Counted from the stretch's first letter, positions 51,651 to 61,366 are shown. The stretch is 64,000 bases of DNA from Orenia metallireducens (GCF_001693735.1 NZ_LWDV01000007.1:58806-122805); one strand, 5' to 3'. A program made the numbers and translations. The notes: generated by a model from the letters alone, not told the origin.

Positions 51651-52067
51651 TTATCTATGAATACTTAAGTTACCATTTCTTCTCATCTGTCCAGGTTTTA
51701 ACTGTTTAATAGCATCTTCCCAGCCTTCTTTCAAATCTTGCAATAATCCCAAGACCTCTTCTACTATTTCCGAATCTTTTCTAATATTGGCTTGAATTAA
51801 ACGACGATTCATATACTCATATAAACTATATAAATTTTCTGCTATCTCTCCACCCTTCTCCATATCCAATGTTACTATCAATTCACTGATGATAGCTTGT
51901 ACCCGTTTTAACCTATTATTAGATAATTGTATATCTCCATTTTCTAAAGCTTCCTTTGCTTGCCTACCAAATTTAATAGCTCCATTGTATAACATAAGTA
52001 ACAGTTGCTCTGGGCTTGCTGTTTCATATTGAGCATTCTTATATTTTTGATAAGGATTATTAGTCAT
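51651..52067 (-). CDS. fliS: flagellin chaperone FliS, first copy
   Basis: A 138-residue FliS with the canonical N-terminus NNPYQKYKNAQYETASPEQL and helix AIKFGRQAKEALENG. It should sequester flagellin subunits in the cytosol. It is the upstream member of a tandem pair. The C-terminal tail (about residues 115-138) is longer than in the paralogue and Pro/Gly/Arg-rich. The ATG follows AAGGAGG. Confidence 0.94.
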   Translation of the reverse strand: MTNNPYQKYKNAQYETASPEQLLLMLYNGAIKFGRQAKEALENGDIQLSNNRLKRVQAIISELIVTLDMEKGGEIAENLYSLYEYMNRRLIQANIRKDSEIVEEVLGLLQDLKEGWEDAIKQLKPGQMRRNGNLSIHR

Positions 52068-52161
52068 AATTTAACCTCCTTGAGTGTTTCTTCTATATTC
52101 ATTTAATTCAACAAAAATAATAATATTCCTTTGTAAGGAAGCTGTGAAATTAAGGGAATAA

Positions 52162-52962
52162 TCAAAAAGCTCTTATAAGCTGTGGTTCTAATTTAGATAG
52201 ATTTCCATCTAAGTATTGATCAACAATATCATTATCAAAAGTATTATAGATAAGTCTTAGATGTTGAGGTTTCCAATCTCGTGCTAAAAATAGCTTTCCA
52301 CTTGATTTTTGCCTTTCTTTTGGTAGTTCTACTCCTAATTCTAGCTTTTTTAATATTTTTACTATATCTTCACCCACTTGTACAACTGCTCTAGTAGCTA
52401 CATCATGTATCCCATCACCATATTTCAATTCAGGTACAGAATGGTGGATAATATGACCAGCATCCAATTTAGAAGTTAAATAATGAATTGTCATACCTGC
52501 CCAATTTGGTTGCAGAAAATAAAATGGCCAAAACAAAGTAATACAACCCCGATACCAAGGTGATAATCCTCCATGAATATTCCAAGAATACTCTGGAAAT
52601 TCATCTAACAACTCATCACTAAGCATATGAACGCCATAACTAATTACCACATCTGGAGTTTGTGCTTTGACCCATTCTTTTACTCTATTACTATTTAACT
52701 CTTCTTTTGTTACATTAATTTTGTTGACCTTTTCAAAAAAGTCTTCACTTATTTCTCCAAAGGTTCCTGCCTCTGCCTCTGCCCGATCTGCAAAATGACG
52801 GATAAAATTATTTCGATCAATTTCATTTAGCCCAGCTGGAGGATTAGGAATAAGATTTGGTCTTTTCTCAATTAATAATCCTTTAAGAAAACCAGCCTCT
52901 AATAAGCATTTAGCTACATGTAAATGTCGTGGGTGAGACCCTGTTAAAAATACTACTTCCAT
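52162..52962 (-). CDS. formyltransferase-like protein (methionyl-tRNA formyltransferase fold)
   Basis: A 266-residue N10-formyl-THF-dependent formyltransferase-fold protein. The family active-site motif NxHxSLLPxYRG is seen as NIHGGLSPWYRG, with HCO-binding Asn and His present. It is shorter than Fmt and lacks the C-terminal tRNA-binding domain, so a sugar-amine substrate is likelier. It sits in the nonulosonic-acid cluster and starts 10 bases inside the end of the DUF4910 gene. An N-formylated aminosugar is a reasonable inference. Confidence 0.82.
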   Translation of the reverse strand: MEVVFLTGSHPRHLHVAKCLLEAGFLKGLLIEKRPNLIPNPPAGLNEIDRNNFIRHFADRAEAEAGTFGEISEDFFEKVNKINVTKEELNSNRVKEWVKAQTPDVVISYGVHMLSDELLDEFPEYSWNIHGGLSPWYRGCITLFWPFYFLQPNWAGMTIHYLTSKLDAGHIIHHSVPELKYGDGIHDVATRAVVQVGEDIVKILKKLELGVELPKERQKSSGKLFLARDWKPQHLRLIYNTFDNDIVDQYLDGNLSKLEPQLIRAF

Positions 52963-54356
52963 ATTGGTTCAACCTCCTCTTTAAAGTATGGCCCTTTTAA
53001 GAGACCTTTTTCTTTTAAAATATTGATCACATATTCAAATTCTAATATATTCCAATTAAAACGTTTATCTTTAAACCATTCTTCATTCTTTTCAGCAATT
53101 TTTATTAATGAATTTGTCCCATCTGCATAACTAAGTAAAGTTAAAATTTGACTAAATTGTCTTCCATTTATATCAATATCGTTAAATTTGTCTTTATTCC
53201 CGTTTTTTGAAAAATTAATATTTGGATATAGATTATACTGGTCTAATTTAATTTCACCATAAGGATATTGATTAATATAATAACCATTAAGCTCAAGACC
53301 TTTTAAAACTTTCTCTATATCATTAATACTCTGATTTAAACTTTTAATAGTAATCAACTCTTTATTGTCCAATGAAGTATGATACTCGGGATAACCATAT
53401 ACTAAACGAGCCATCTGACCTACTGGAAAATTAAATCCTGCTGAACAATAATGCCTCTCATCTGAGCCATAAAGCGGGATAAAATCCCTAATATGCCCAT
53501 TTGGTATATTGAGGTTTTCAAGATATTTATCTTTAAAGAAATGTTTTACTACCTTATCCACTGGAGCATCTCCACGCTTAGTTAATTTATAATTGAGTCT
53601 GGTTTCTCCACCTAAACATGTTAAAACTAATCCAGAATATAATTTCTCTTTTAAATTCGTTCCAAATCTATGTAAATAAGCAATAGCACCAATAGTCTCA
53701 GGAATAAATATAAATCTATAAGTGAAACGCCTATTTTGCCATTTTTTAAGACGATTATATAAAAAAGTAGCTACTAAAGGTCCACTAAGTTCATTGTTAG
53801 CCATAGATGGATGGCATAAATAAGTACTAATTAATATTTCTCTATCAGTTTGACCTGGTAAAATAGCATGCCCATAATCTAACTGTCCATCAAGTAATTC
53901 ACTATTAATATAAGCATGGTATTCTCCCTCTTTGAGTTTTTCATATGTTTTATGTCTCATACAAAAGCCCCATCTACGTTTGTAGTAAGAAGTAACATAG
54001 GGAATAGCCTCAGGCAAATCTGGAATAGTATATAAATAATCTTTTAATTCAGTAAGACTTAATTTCTTATCCACTGGAATACTATAATTAACCACATGCA
54101 AATTATGATCACTAAAATCAACTATTTTTTCTCCGTCTGGTCCTTTTAACCATGCTTCATAAATCCTCCATTCTTCGGGCACAACCCAATTATTAAGAAG
54201 ATTTGTTCCTGTTTTCACACTAAACCTTTCTAAGGGTATATATTCTCCTAAAATATCTAAACTTTCTCGCAAACCTGGTCCAGTTATGCTACGACAAATA
54301 GGAAAGAGTCTATCGAATAACTTTTCTATCTCTTTAATCTCTTCTTGAGCTACCAT
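52953..54356 (-). CDS. DUF4910 family protein (M28-like aminopeptidase fold)
   Basis: A 467-residue protein. The N-terminus LFDRLFPICRSITGPGLRES is the start signature of DUF4910. The middle has the ILISTYLCHPSMANNELSGP and GPLVATFLYNRL metal-binding region of M28-type peptidases (His and Glu in the zinc region), and CPY..SLDN toward the end (YPEYHTSLDN). The C-terminal part is a wHTH-like tail ending LKEKGLLKGPYF. Genes of this family occur in polysaccharide and nonulosonate clusters; its exact role is not established. A peptidase or deacylase acting on a sugar side chain is possible. Confidence 0.85.
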   Translation of the reverse strand: MVAQEEIKEIEKLFDRLFPICRSITGPGLRESLDILGEYIPLERFSVKTGTNLLNNWVVPEEWRIYEAWLKGPDGEKIVDFSDHNLHVVNYSIPVDKKLSLTELKDYLYTIPDLPEAIPYVTSYYKRRWGFCMRHKTYEKLKEGEYHAYINSELLDGQLDYGHAILPGQTDREILISTYLCHPSMANNELSGPLVATFLYNRLKKWQNRRFTYRFIFIPETIGAIAYLHRFGTNLKEKLYSGLVLTCLGGETRLNYKLTKRGDAPVDKVVKHFFKDKYLENLNIPNGHIRDFIPLYGSDERHYCSAGFNFPVGQMARLVYGYPEYHTSLDNKELITIKSLNQSINDIEKVLKGLELNGYYINQYPYGEIKLDQYNLYPNINFSKNGNKDKFNDIDINGRQFSQILTLLSYADGTNSLIKIAEKNEEWFKDKRFNWNILEFEYVINILKEKGLLKGPYFKEEVEPIWK

Positions 54357-54506
54357 CTCTCTCTCCTTTCACTTTAATCTAACGGTATAATATTTTCTTT
54401 ATAAATCATAACTATCATATATCTTAAGTATCGGTTATTTCTAAAATTTATTAAGTTCTTTAATGATTAACCTACAACTCTAAAACCAATTGGTGTAAAC
54501 TTACAT

Positions 54507-55532
54507 TTAATTTAATATTCTTTCTACACATCTTGTAGCTCCATAGCCATCTACCAACTTCTGCCCTACCTTACTCATCTTTTTTCTCTTAACTTCATTC
54601 TTGGCTATCTCTATTAAAGTAGCTGCTAACTTTTCTATCTCTACTTTATTTCCAAATCCTAAATTTATAATAGTTCCTAGCCGTTCCATCTCTTTAGCTG
54701 CTAAAACTTGATTATCAGCCTGTAATAATACCACAGCTGGAGTTCCAGTAGCAGCCAATTCATACAATGTAGTACCTCCTGCTGTAATGGATAAATCACT
54801 CTCTAACATTAACCGACTCATTTTTCTAATATTGAAGTGTAAGGAAATTTCTAATCTATTCTTTCTAGTCATTTCAATAATCTTATCTATATTATTGAAA
54901 GATGGACCAATTACAACATCAACATGTAAACTTTTCTTCAATTCTTTCTCTAATATATCTAAAGAATTAATAACTTTAGGGGTTAAATTTAAAGGATCAC
55001 TTCCTCCCACAGTAACTAGAATATTACTTATCTCTTGATTAACCATTCTCTCTTCTAATCTTTGAAATTCATCTCGCATTAAAAGATAGTTTGTCCCTAA
55101 TAGAAATTCTGTATCCTTGCTTATCGAACTATAATCTAATTTGTCTCCATAAACATTTCCATTAATAACCACATCTGATGGAAAAGAAAAAGGAGCAAAA
55201 TCATGAATTGAAATAAGTTTCTTTACTACACTTTTCATTTCTATCAGATAATTTTGATCTATCTTATAAGAATCAGTAATTAGAATCTCTACTTTTTTAT
55301 TCAAAAGTATTTCTTTAATCGTTCTTATCTCTTCTTCATAAGTTAAGTTAGGTGATATAGTTATAAATTGAATACCATTTTCTTTAAATAAATTTATTAC
55401 ATTTCTATCTTCCTTAGTTATAAAAATAACTTCTCTATACTTTGGAAAAGCATTAGCTAAAGCTAAAGATCTCATTATATGACCCATCCCTATTCCATCT
55501 CCACCATCTACACGAAAAAATATCTTAGTCAT
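54507..55532 (-). CDS. pseG: PseG-like UDP-sugar hydrolase
   Basis: A 341-residue GT-B-fold hydrolase that removes UDP from the 2,4-diamino sugar before condensation with PEP. The active site GMGHIMRS has His18; ITAGGTTLYELAATGTPAVV is the UDP-binding motif. The length and start RVDGGDGIGMGHIMRSL fit PseG. Inverting sugar transferases of the same fold are the alternative. It lies downstream of the pseI and cytidylyltransferase genes in the order I-F-G. The ATG at 55532 has AGGTGAT upstream. Confidence 0.88.
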   Translation of the reverse strand: MTKIFFRVDGGDGIGMGHIMRSLALANAFPKYREVIFITKEDRNVINLFKENGIQFITISPNLTYEEEIRTIKEILLNKKVEILITDSYKIDQNYLIEMKSVVKKLISIHDFAPFSFPSDVVINGNVYGDKLDYSSISKDTEFLLGTNYLLMRDEFQRLEERMVNQEISNILVTVGGSDPLNLTPKVINSLDILEKELKKSLHVDVVIGPSFNNIDKIIEMTRKNRLEISLHFNIRKMSRLMLESDLSITAGGTTLYELAATGTPAVVLLQADNQVLAAKEMERLGTIINLGFGNKVEIEKLAATLIEIAKNEVKRKKMSKVGQKLVDGYGATRCVERILN

Positions 55533-55672
55533 TAATATCACCTACTTTATTGATAGTGTGATTAATCTGTATCAGTATTAGTAGAAATTAAAAATTCCTA
55601 GTCAAATTAATTATTCTATAAGTTATAACTTATGCTTTTTCTGACGCAAATCAACATACTAAAAATGTATTA

Positions 55673-56434
55673 TTATGCCTTCTTTTGTTCCACATGAGCA
55701 TTACTTTGAGCTAAATTCGAATTATTATCTAATAGATTAATAACATCTAAGATATCTATAATTTTATCTTCTTCATATAATCTTTTATAAATCTCTTCTA
55801 TTAAGTTGAAATCAGCCTCTTCATCAACACATAATCTATAATTTCGCTTAAGCTTCTCTGAAGCCTGATAAACTTTATATTTAAACTTCTCTGGATATTT
55901 ATTAATATAAAAGGTAACATGCTCTCTATAAGGATTATCTCTGCTTCTTTCTTCTTTCATTACAAGCTCTTGAACTCTTAGCAAGGTATCAAAACCAAAA
56001 ACCTCTGTATCTAACCCTCTAGGATAACCATCATCATCGACATTAATCCTTAGATATTCTACTTTAGAATTTAAAAACTCAACAACTGCCTTATCAACAG
56101 TCACAGGGTCAATCAACGGACAATCTCCTGTAATTCTGATTATTACATCAGCTTGAAACTCTTTAGCAGCCTCAATATATCTAGATAATACATCATCCTC
56201 TGAGCCCCTATATACACTAACTCTCTCATTCTTGGCTATCTCAGCTACTCTATCATCATTCTCTTTATCACTTGTAGCAATTACTATCTGATCTACTTCT
56301 TTAGCATATTTTAATCTTTCAATTAAATAAGCCAGCATTGGCTTTCCCATAATCTCTTTTGCTACCTTACCAGGCAAACGAGAAGAGCCCATCCTAGCCT
56401 GAACAATAGCTATTACCCTTCTATCCTTTTGCAC
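55673..56434 (-). CDS. cytidylyltransferase, SpsF/PseF type
   Basis: A 253-residue nucleotidyltransferase that should make CMP-nonulosonate (or a related activated sugar). The motif IVQARMGSSRLPGKV near the N-terminus and RITGDCPLIDP (metal-binding Asp) are the family signatures. A conserved ECxx-like end region (NYRLCVDEEADFNLIEEIY) agrees with SpsF. The GTG start follows TAGGGGG. Together with the pseI-type gene it points to a pseudaminic or legionaminic acid route. Confidence 0.87.
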   Translation of the reverse strand: MQKDRRVIAIVQARMGSSRLPGKVAKEIMGKPMLAYLIERLKYAKEVDQIVIATSDKENDDRVAEIAKNERVSVYRGSEDDVLSRYIEAAKEFQADVIIRITGDCPLIDPVTVDKAVVEFLNSKVEYLRINVDDDGYPRGLDTEVFGFDTLLRVQELVMKEERSRDNPYREHVTFYINKYPEKFKYKVYQASEKLKRNYRLCVDEEADFNLIEEIYKRLYEEDKIIDILDVINLLDNNSNLAQSNAHVEQKKA

Positions 56435-56445
56435 TTAAATACCCC

Positions 56446-57489
56446 CTATATATTATCCCAAGTAATTGGTTCATTTGCTTTAATATCTTTTCTAGCTTCA
56501 CGACCAATTACTAAGTCATAGTATTTAGGCTTTAATCCAATCCCTGGTCTTAATATTCTAATCATATCCTCTGTTATCTTGGTTCCTTTAGTTATATCTT
56601 TAATTGCAAAGATACTTCTTCTACCTCTGTGGTAATGTATCTCTTCAGACGGAACATGCTTCTTTATTGGACTACCTATAGCTGCCTCTGCTTCACGAAT
56701 CCCTTTGACCATAGCCTTTAATTCATCTGGTTCCAAAGCAAATTTATGATCTGGTCCTGGTAAATCCCTACTAAGTGTATAATGCTTTTCAATTACTTTA
56801 GCTCCTCTAGCTACAGCTGAAATAGGTACTGTAATACCTAAGGTATGATCCGAATACCCGATTGGTACTTGAAAAGCTTGCTTCATAGTATCCATTGCAG
56901 CTAAATTAACATCCTCTATAGGCATAGGGTAGTTAATTCCACAATGCAAAAGCACTACTTGATTATTCCCTTCATTATAAATAGCTTCTAAAGACTCTTC
57001 TATCTCTCCTAAGTTGGCCATTCCTGTTGAGAGAATAATTGGCTTGTCTTTCTTTGCTATATATCTTAAAAAAGGAAGGTCTATACATTCATAAGAGGCT
57101 ATCTTAAAGGCTGGCATATTAAGCTTATCTAACTCTTCAACTGCATCATAATCAAAGGGTGTAGATAAGAAGATGAGTCCCTTCTCTTCTGCATAATTTC
57201 TTAAATCTTCTTGCCATTGTCTAGGTAACTCTAACTTTGCATATAGTTCATAAAGATGATCAGCAGTATCGTACTCATCACCTAATTTCATGATATCATC
57301 TTCAGTTTTAGCTGCTATCTTATCTGCAGTGAAAGTTTGAAACTTAACTGCATCTACCCCTGCTTCTGCAGCAACATCGATCAATTTTTTAGCTTGATTT
57401 AAGTCCTGGTCATGATTACTTCCAGCTTCAGCAATTATAAAGCAAGGTTGATCTTCGCCAATTAATCTATCTTTAATTTTAATTGTCAT
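56446..57489 (-). CDS. pseI: nonulosonic acid synthase (PseI/NeuB family)
   Basis: A 347-residue synthase that condenses PEP with a 6-deoxy-diacetamido sugar. The barrel has CFIIAEAGSNHDQDL, DAVKFQTFTADKI and VVLLHCGINYP with the metal-binding and PEP residues. GYSDHTLGI and EKHYTLSRDLPGPDHKFALEPDEL follow. The C-terminal SAF/antifreeze-like domain starts near residue 290 (RRSIFAIKDITKGTKIT). PseI, LegI and NeuB cannot be separated from the sequence alone. It heads the downstream I-F-G run. The ATG follows TGAGGTGAT. Confidence 0.92.
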   Translation of the reverse strand: MTIKIKDRLIGEDQPCFIIAEAGSNHDQDLNQAKKLIDVAAEAGVDAVKFQTFTADKIAAKTEDDIMKLGDEYDTADHLYELYAKLELPRQWQEDLRNYAEEKGLIFLSTPFDYDAVEELDKLNMPAFKIASYECIDLPFLRYIAKKDKPIILSTGMANLGEIEESLEAIYNEGNNQVVLLHCGINYPMPIEDVNLAAMDTMKQAFQVPIGYSDHTLGITVPISAVARGAKVIEKHYTLSRDLPGPDHKFALEPDELKAMVKGIREAEAAIGSPIKKHVPSEEIHYHRGRRSIFAIKDITKGTKITEDMIRILRPGIGLKPKYYDLVIGREARKDIKANEPITWDNI

Positions 57490-57523
57490 CTTATCACCTC
57501 AGTTTTAGTTTCTTTGCAATAAC

Positions 57524-58198
57524 TCATAGTTCAAGTACTTTATCTAATTCATCTAAAGATTTAATTCTATAATCTGCTTCATATTCTTCAGATAATCTTT
57601 TATCAATATGCATACCCTTTTCTCTAATTATTCTAACTGTTTTTAAACCTAGTTTTCTGGCAGTTATAAAATCCTTATCAGGATTATCACCAATATAAAC
57701 AGCTTCTTCTGGTCTAAGATTAAACTTTTTTATTATTGTTAAATAAGGAAAAGAAGATGGTTTACGCTTGTCCACTCCATAATCATCGCTAACAATAATT
57801 TCATCAAATCCTTTTTCAATTCCTAAAGCTTTTATCTTATTCCATTGTACAGTAGAATGACCATCAGTAATTAAACCTAATTTATATTTCCCTTTAAACC
57901 TACTAATAGCACTTTTAGCATCAGGATAAAGTTCAAATCTTTTAGGTTGATGATTCCTATATAATTCTATTAGATTCTTAACCTCATCTAAAGGTAATTG
58001 GAAATCTTCTAAAGCTATATTAAAGGTTTTTCCTCTACCTTCACTCTTCAACACTTCTAATAACTTATTATAGAAAGCATCAGAAGAAATCTTATATTTA
58101 CTAGCAATGTAATTACTAACAGCTTTAAAGCCACTCTTTACATATTCTAACTCATAATATAATGTATCATCCAAATCAAAGATTATAGCTTTAATCAT
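57524..58198 (-). CDS. HAD-superfamily phosphatase
   Basis: A 224-residue hydrolase. Motif I is IFDLDDTLYYE (nucleophile Asp9, acid Asp11), motif II LITDGHS, motif III with the Lys before DEIIVSDDYG, and motif IV VYIGDNPDKDF. The four-helix cap suggests the subfamily I type. It overlaps the ATP-grasp gene by 8 bases, so the two are coupled. In this cluster it could remove phosphate from a sugar intermediate. The ATG at 58198 lies 6 bases after AGGTG. Confidence 0.88.
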   Translation of the reverse strand: MIKAIIFDLDDTLYYELEYVKSGFKAVSNYIASKYKISSDAFYNKLLEVLKSEGRGKTFNIALEDFQLPLDEVKNLIELYRNHQPKRFELYPDAKSAISRFKGKYKLGLITDGHSTVQWNKIKALGIEKGFDEIIVSDDYGVDKRKPSSFPYLTIIKKFNLRPEEAVYIGDNPDKDFITARKLGLKTVRIIREKGMHIDKRLSEEYEADYRIKSLDELDKVLEL

Positions 58199-59168
58199 TC
58201 TTTTCACCTAATTCATCTATCCTTCTAAATAAAGGTGTATCATATCTTAGCATAGCTAGTCCATCTTCAAAATTACCAAGGAAAGGTCTTACTTCTTCTC
58301 CTTTTACCATCTTAGAGATTAATAAGGGATAATTTATACCTGCCTGATAGGAAAGAGGAACTCCTCCACCAAATCGAGGATTAAGCTCTATAAATTTTAT
58401 TTCATCTTCAGGAGTAATAATCGCCTGTAAATTAGCTGGACCAATTATACCTAAATCTTCAATAATATTTTTAGCCCAATTGATTAGCCTATCGTCCTTA
58501 ACAGTAACTGACTTACTTACTTCTCCTGATCTTACTTCAATTCTCTTACGAGGTACAGCAGATAAAAGATTGCCTTCTAAATCTGATAGCGTATCTATAG
58601 TATACTCTGTTCCTTCTATATATTCTTGAATTATAGGATTGTCTATGTATTTACTGAAAAAATTTAATTCTTTCTGATCTTTAACCTTGAAAATATCTTG
58701 ACTTCCTTGCCCAGTTCTAGGTTTAATAAATAACGGGAAAGAAAAATCTGAACCTAAATCTTGGCATAAGTAACTTTCAGGTGTGAGAATACTATTACCT
58801 TTAAAGTATTCATATAATTTATATTTATCTTTACATTTCTCAAAAGTCTCTGCCTTTGATAAGAGAAGTATAATACCCTTCTCTTTGAAAATATCTCTTG
58901 CCCTATCAAAGATAGGAAAGGATTTTTCTAGTAAAGGAATTATAACTTTAATCTCTTCTTTCTGACATATCTCTATAATTCTTTCTATATAATTCTCGTC
59001 ATCTACCCTAGGGGTAAGATAATAGTTATCTGCTTGATATAAGGCTGGTGCCAAAGGACTATTGTCAGTTACAATAACTTTGCCACCTATTTTATTTAAT
59101 TCCTCCTTGAAAATCTTAGTTAAAGTTCCTCTTCGACCTATAGTCGTAATTAAAACATTAATATTCAT
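58191..59168 (-). CDS. ATP-grasp ligase
   Basis: A 325-residue ATP-grasp enzyme with the carbamoyl-phosphate-synthase-like fold. The Rossmann-like N-terminus MNINVLITTIGRRGTLTKIF is followed by the KPRTGQGSQDIFKV loop. The metal- and ATP-binding region ends in ELNPRFGGGVPL. Such enzymes join a carboxylate to an amine or other nucleophile. Tight linkage with the HAD phosphatase and the sugar genes suggests it adds an amino acid or similar group to the sugar; substrates unknown. Confidence 0.85.
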   Translation of the reverse strand: MNINVLITTIGRRGTLTKIFKEELNKIGGKVIVTDNSPLAPALYQADNYYLTPRVDDENYIERIIEICQKEEIKVIIPLLEKSFPIFDRARDIFKEKGIILLLSKAETFEKCKDKYKLYEYFKGNSILTPESYLCQDLGSDFSFPLFIKPRTGQGSQDIFKVKDQKELNFFSKYIDNPIIQEYIEGTEYTIDTLSDLEGNLLSAVPRKRIEVRSGEVSKSVTVKDDRLINWAKNIIEDLGIIGPANLQAIITPEDEIKFIELNPRFGGGVPLSYQAGINYPLLISKMVKGEEVRPFLGNFEDGLAMLRYDTPLFRRIDELGEKND

Positions 59169-59197
59169 GTAATATCTCCCCTATAAAACAAAATAAA

Positions 59198-60649
59198 TTA
59201 ATATTTCAAATCATTCTTTAATTCTAAATACTTAAATTCACCAGTCGTTTTATTACGATAAGCTATAAATAGCTTATCGTAATCTTGAAATTCCTTGAAA
59301 TTCAGCTTAAAATCTTTCATTAATTTAACCTCTTCAACTCTAGGATTATCTAGAAATATATTTTTATATTTTTCTTCACTAAATACAGTTATATTAGCAA
59401 ATCGATTATCTAAAAAGACTTCATTAATAACTCGATTAAATTCTGGAACTTCTATGTTTTGAATAATAGCTATATTCTCTCTTTTAATCTTATCTTTTGT
59501 TAATAATTTATCTTTATTTATAATTTCTTTGTTAGAAAAAATATCAAGTACAAATCCCTGTCTATCCTTAGGAATCTCAATATCAAATATCTCTAATAGC
59601 GTGGGATAAAAATCTACCGTTCTCATTTCACCTATCTTATCTTTCTTTATTCCTTCCCCTGCAATAATAAAAGAACCTTTCAAAGAATGAATCCCTGTTA
59701 AAAATGCTTGATTTCTTGCTCTTGTTGCAATCTGACCATTCTTCAGCCAAACAGATTTATCTTTCCATCCAAAAGCTTCTTTTTGAATTTCTATTGACGT
59801 ATTTGGAAAGAAACTGGCTAATGACTTTAAACCATGATCAGACATAACTATTATCTTTTCTGGGGCTAACTCATCTAAAACCTCTCCAATAAATTGATCT
59901 ATAAGTTTTAATGATTTTTTCATAACTTCATCTGTTTGATCATGCATTTGGAAATGAGCTATAAAATCTACTATAGCCGTATAAAAGAACAGAATATCTA
60001 CTGGATTATTTTTTTGCATATTTATAATATTATTTTTGTAGAATTCTAATTCCCCTTCTAAATAATCTACACATTCTATAAAATAATCATCTTTTAATAT
60101 CTTATCAGCCAAACTATAGTCTTCGAGTATTTCTTCCCATGTGTAACCAAATTCTTCTGGAGACTTAGGCATTGGTGGTCTATCTATTTCGCCGATAATA
60201 TACTTCTTTAAATCTTTATCTTCTTCACAAAATACTGGGTTAACATCCGCTAAAGGATCTTCAGCACCATCTATCTCAAAATTCGGTTCTCCACTAATCA
60301 TATATCCTTTTATATTTTTAGAAGGTGTTGTAACTAGACCATTCCACATCCCAACACTAATATCTTTTTCATTTAGCTTGTCCCAAAAAGGAGACTTATC
60401 TTCATAATCTTCTCTTCTAGGTTTTCTCTTTGTATCACTATATGTATTACCAATAACTCCATGTTGCTGTGGAGTTAAACCAGTATATAGAGATAACCAA
60501 TTATCCCTAGAACCATAACCATATGTATAAGCATCATAATCTCCATATGCACCTGACATACAAAGTTTTTTCATATTAGGAAACTCACTTAAATTTCCAA
60601 ATAGAATCTCTGGAGGCATTCCATCTACTCCCACAATTAGTAGCTTCAT
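59198..60649 (-). CDS. alkaline-phosphatase-superfamily (type I phosphodiesterase/sulfatase-like) protein
   Basis: A 483-residue metalloenzyme-fold protein. The N-terminus LLIVGVDGMPPEILFGNLSE holds the first metal-binding Asp. The active-site nucleophile region SRDNWLSLYTGLTPQQHGVIG has Ser/Thr. VMSDHGLK, the second metal site, follows, and GIHSLKGSFIIAGEGIKK is the third. The family includes nucleotide pyrophosphatases and phosphoglycerol transferases. It has no signal peptide, so it acts in the cytosol. A role in making or trimming a phospho-sugar is inferred from the cluster. Confidence 0.85.
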   Translation of the reverse strand: MKLLIVGVDGMPPEILFGNLSEFPNMKKLCMSGAYGDYDAYTYGYGSRDNWLSLYTGLTPQQHGVIGNTYSDTKRKPRREDYEDKSPFWDKLNEKDISVGMWNGLVTTPSKNIKGYMISGEPNFEIDGAEDPLADVNPVFCEEDKDLKKYIIGEIDRPPMPKSPEEFGYTWEEILEDYSLADKILKDDYFIECVDYLEGELEFYKNNIINMQKNNPVDILFFYTAIVDFIAHFQMHDQTDEVMKKSLKLIDQFIGEVLDELAPEKIIVMSDHGLKSLASFFPNTSIEIQKEAFGWKDKSVWLKNGQIATRARNQAFLTGIHSLKGSFIIAGEGIKKDKIGEMRTVDFYPTLLEIFDIEIPKDRQGFVLDIFSNKEIINKDKLLTKDKIKRENIAIIQNIEVPEFNRVINEVFLDNRFANITVFSEEKYKNIFLDNPRVEEVKLMKDFKLNFKEFQDYDKLFIAYRNKTTGEFKYLELKNDLKY

Positions 60650-60676
60650 CTCTTTTATTCCTCCTTTAACTAATTA

Positions 60677-61348
60677 TCATTCTGAAAATAAATTTATTGC
60701 TGTATCCCAGTCTTCTTGAAAATCAACCTCAATACATCTATATTGAGAGACATCTAATATTTTGAATTTAACATTATCTTGTATTATATTTTCTATTCCC
60801 TTTTCAAAATAGTCATCATCCTGACATTCTTTTAGAGATTCTTTAAATTTATCTATATCTGCTTTAGAAATCTTATTTATTCCTATGGCCTCTCCTTCAG
60901 CATCTTTAACAGTCTTACTTATTGAAGAAAGATAACCACCTTCATCAATTCTATACTTGACTTCTTCTTCTCCACATTGTACAGAATTAACGGCAACCAA
61001 ATTCCCCTTCGTCTTTATTACTTTTTCTAAAACTTCCTCATCAAAAATTACATCACCATTTAACCAAATAACATCTTCCTTAACATCTTCTATCCCATGC
61101 AATAAGCTCTTAGCCGTATTAGTAATATAATAAATAGGATTATACTTATAATATACTTGTGGAAAATTTTCCATAATTAAAGATTTCTTAAAACCTACAA
61201 CTATAATTATTTCATTAACTCCGTATTTTCTTAAAATCCTTATCTGTCTTCCTAAAATTGTTTCCCCGTCTGGTAGTTTTGATAAAGATTTTGGATATGG
61301 CCTTCCTAACCTTGAACCTACCCCCGCTGCTAGAATAACTGCTTTCAT
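60677..61348 (-). CDS. sugar/phosphocholine nucleotidyltransferase (LicC-like)
   Basis: A 223-residue Rossmann-type transferase. The signature LAAGVGSRLG (6-15) and PKSLSKL, the metal-binding region DVIWLNGDVIF and the C-terminal EVDFQEDWDTA are visible. It is closest in layout to LicC-type CTP:phosphocholine or glucose-1-phosphate transferases. The substrate is not fixed. It lies 28 bases upstream of the phosphodiesterase-like gene and likely acts with it. Confidence 0.85.
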   Translation of the reverse strand: MKAVILAAGVGSRLGRPYPKSLSKLPDGETILGRQIRILRKYGVNEIIIVVGFKKSLIMENFPQVYYKYNPIYYITNTAKSLLHGIEDVKEDVIWLNGDVIFDEEVLEKVIKTKGNLVAVNSVQCGEEEVKYRIDEGGYLSSISKTVKDAEGEAIGINKISKADIDKFKESLKECQDDDYFEKGIENIIQDNVKFKILDVSQYRCIEVDFQEDWDTAINLFSE

Positions 61349-61366
61349 AAATACTTCCTCCCTTAT

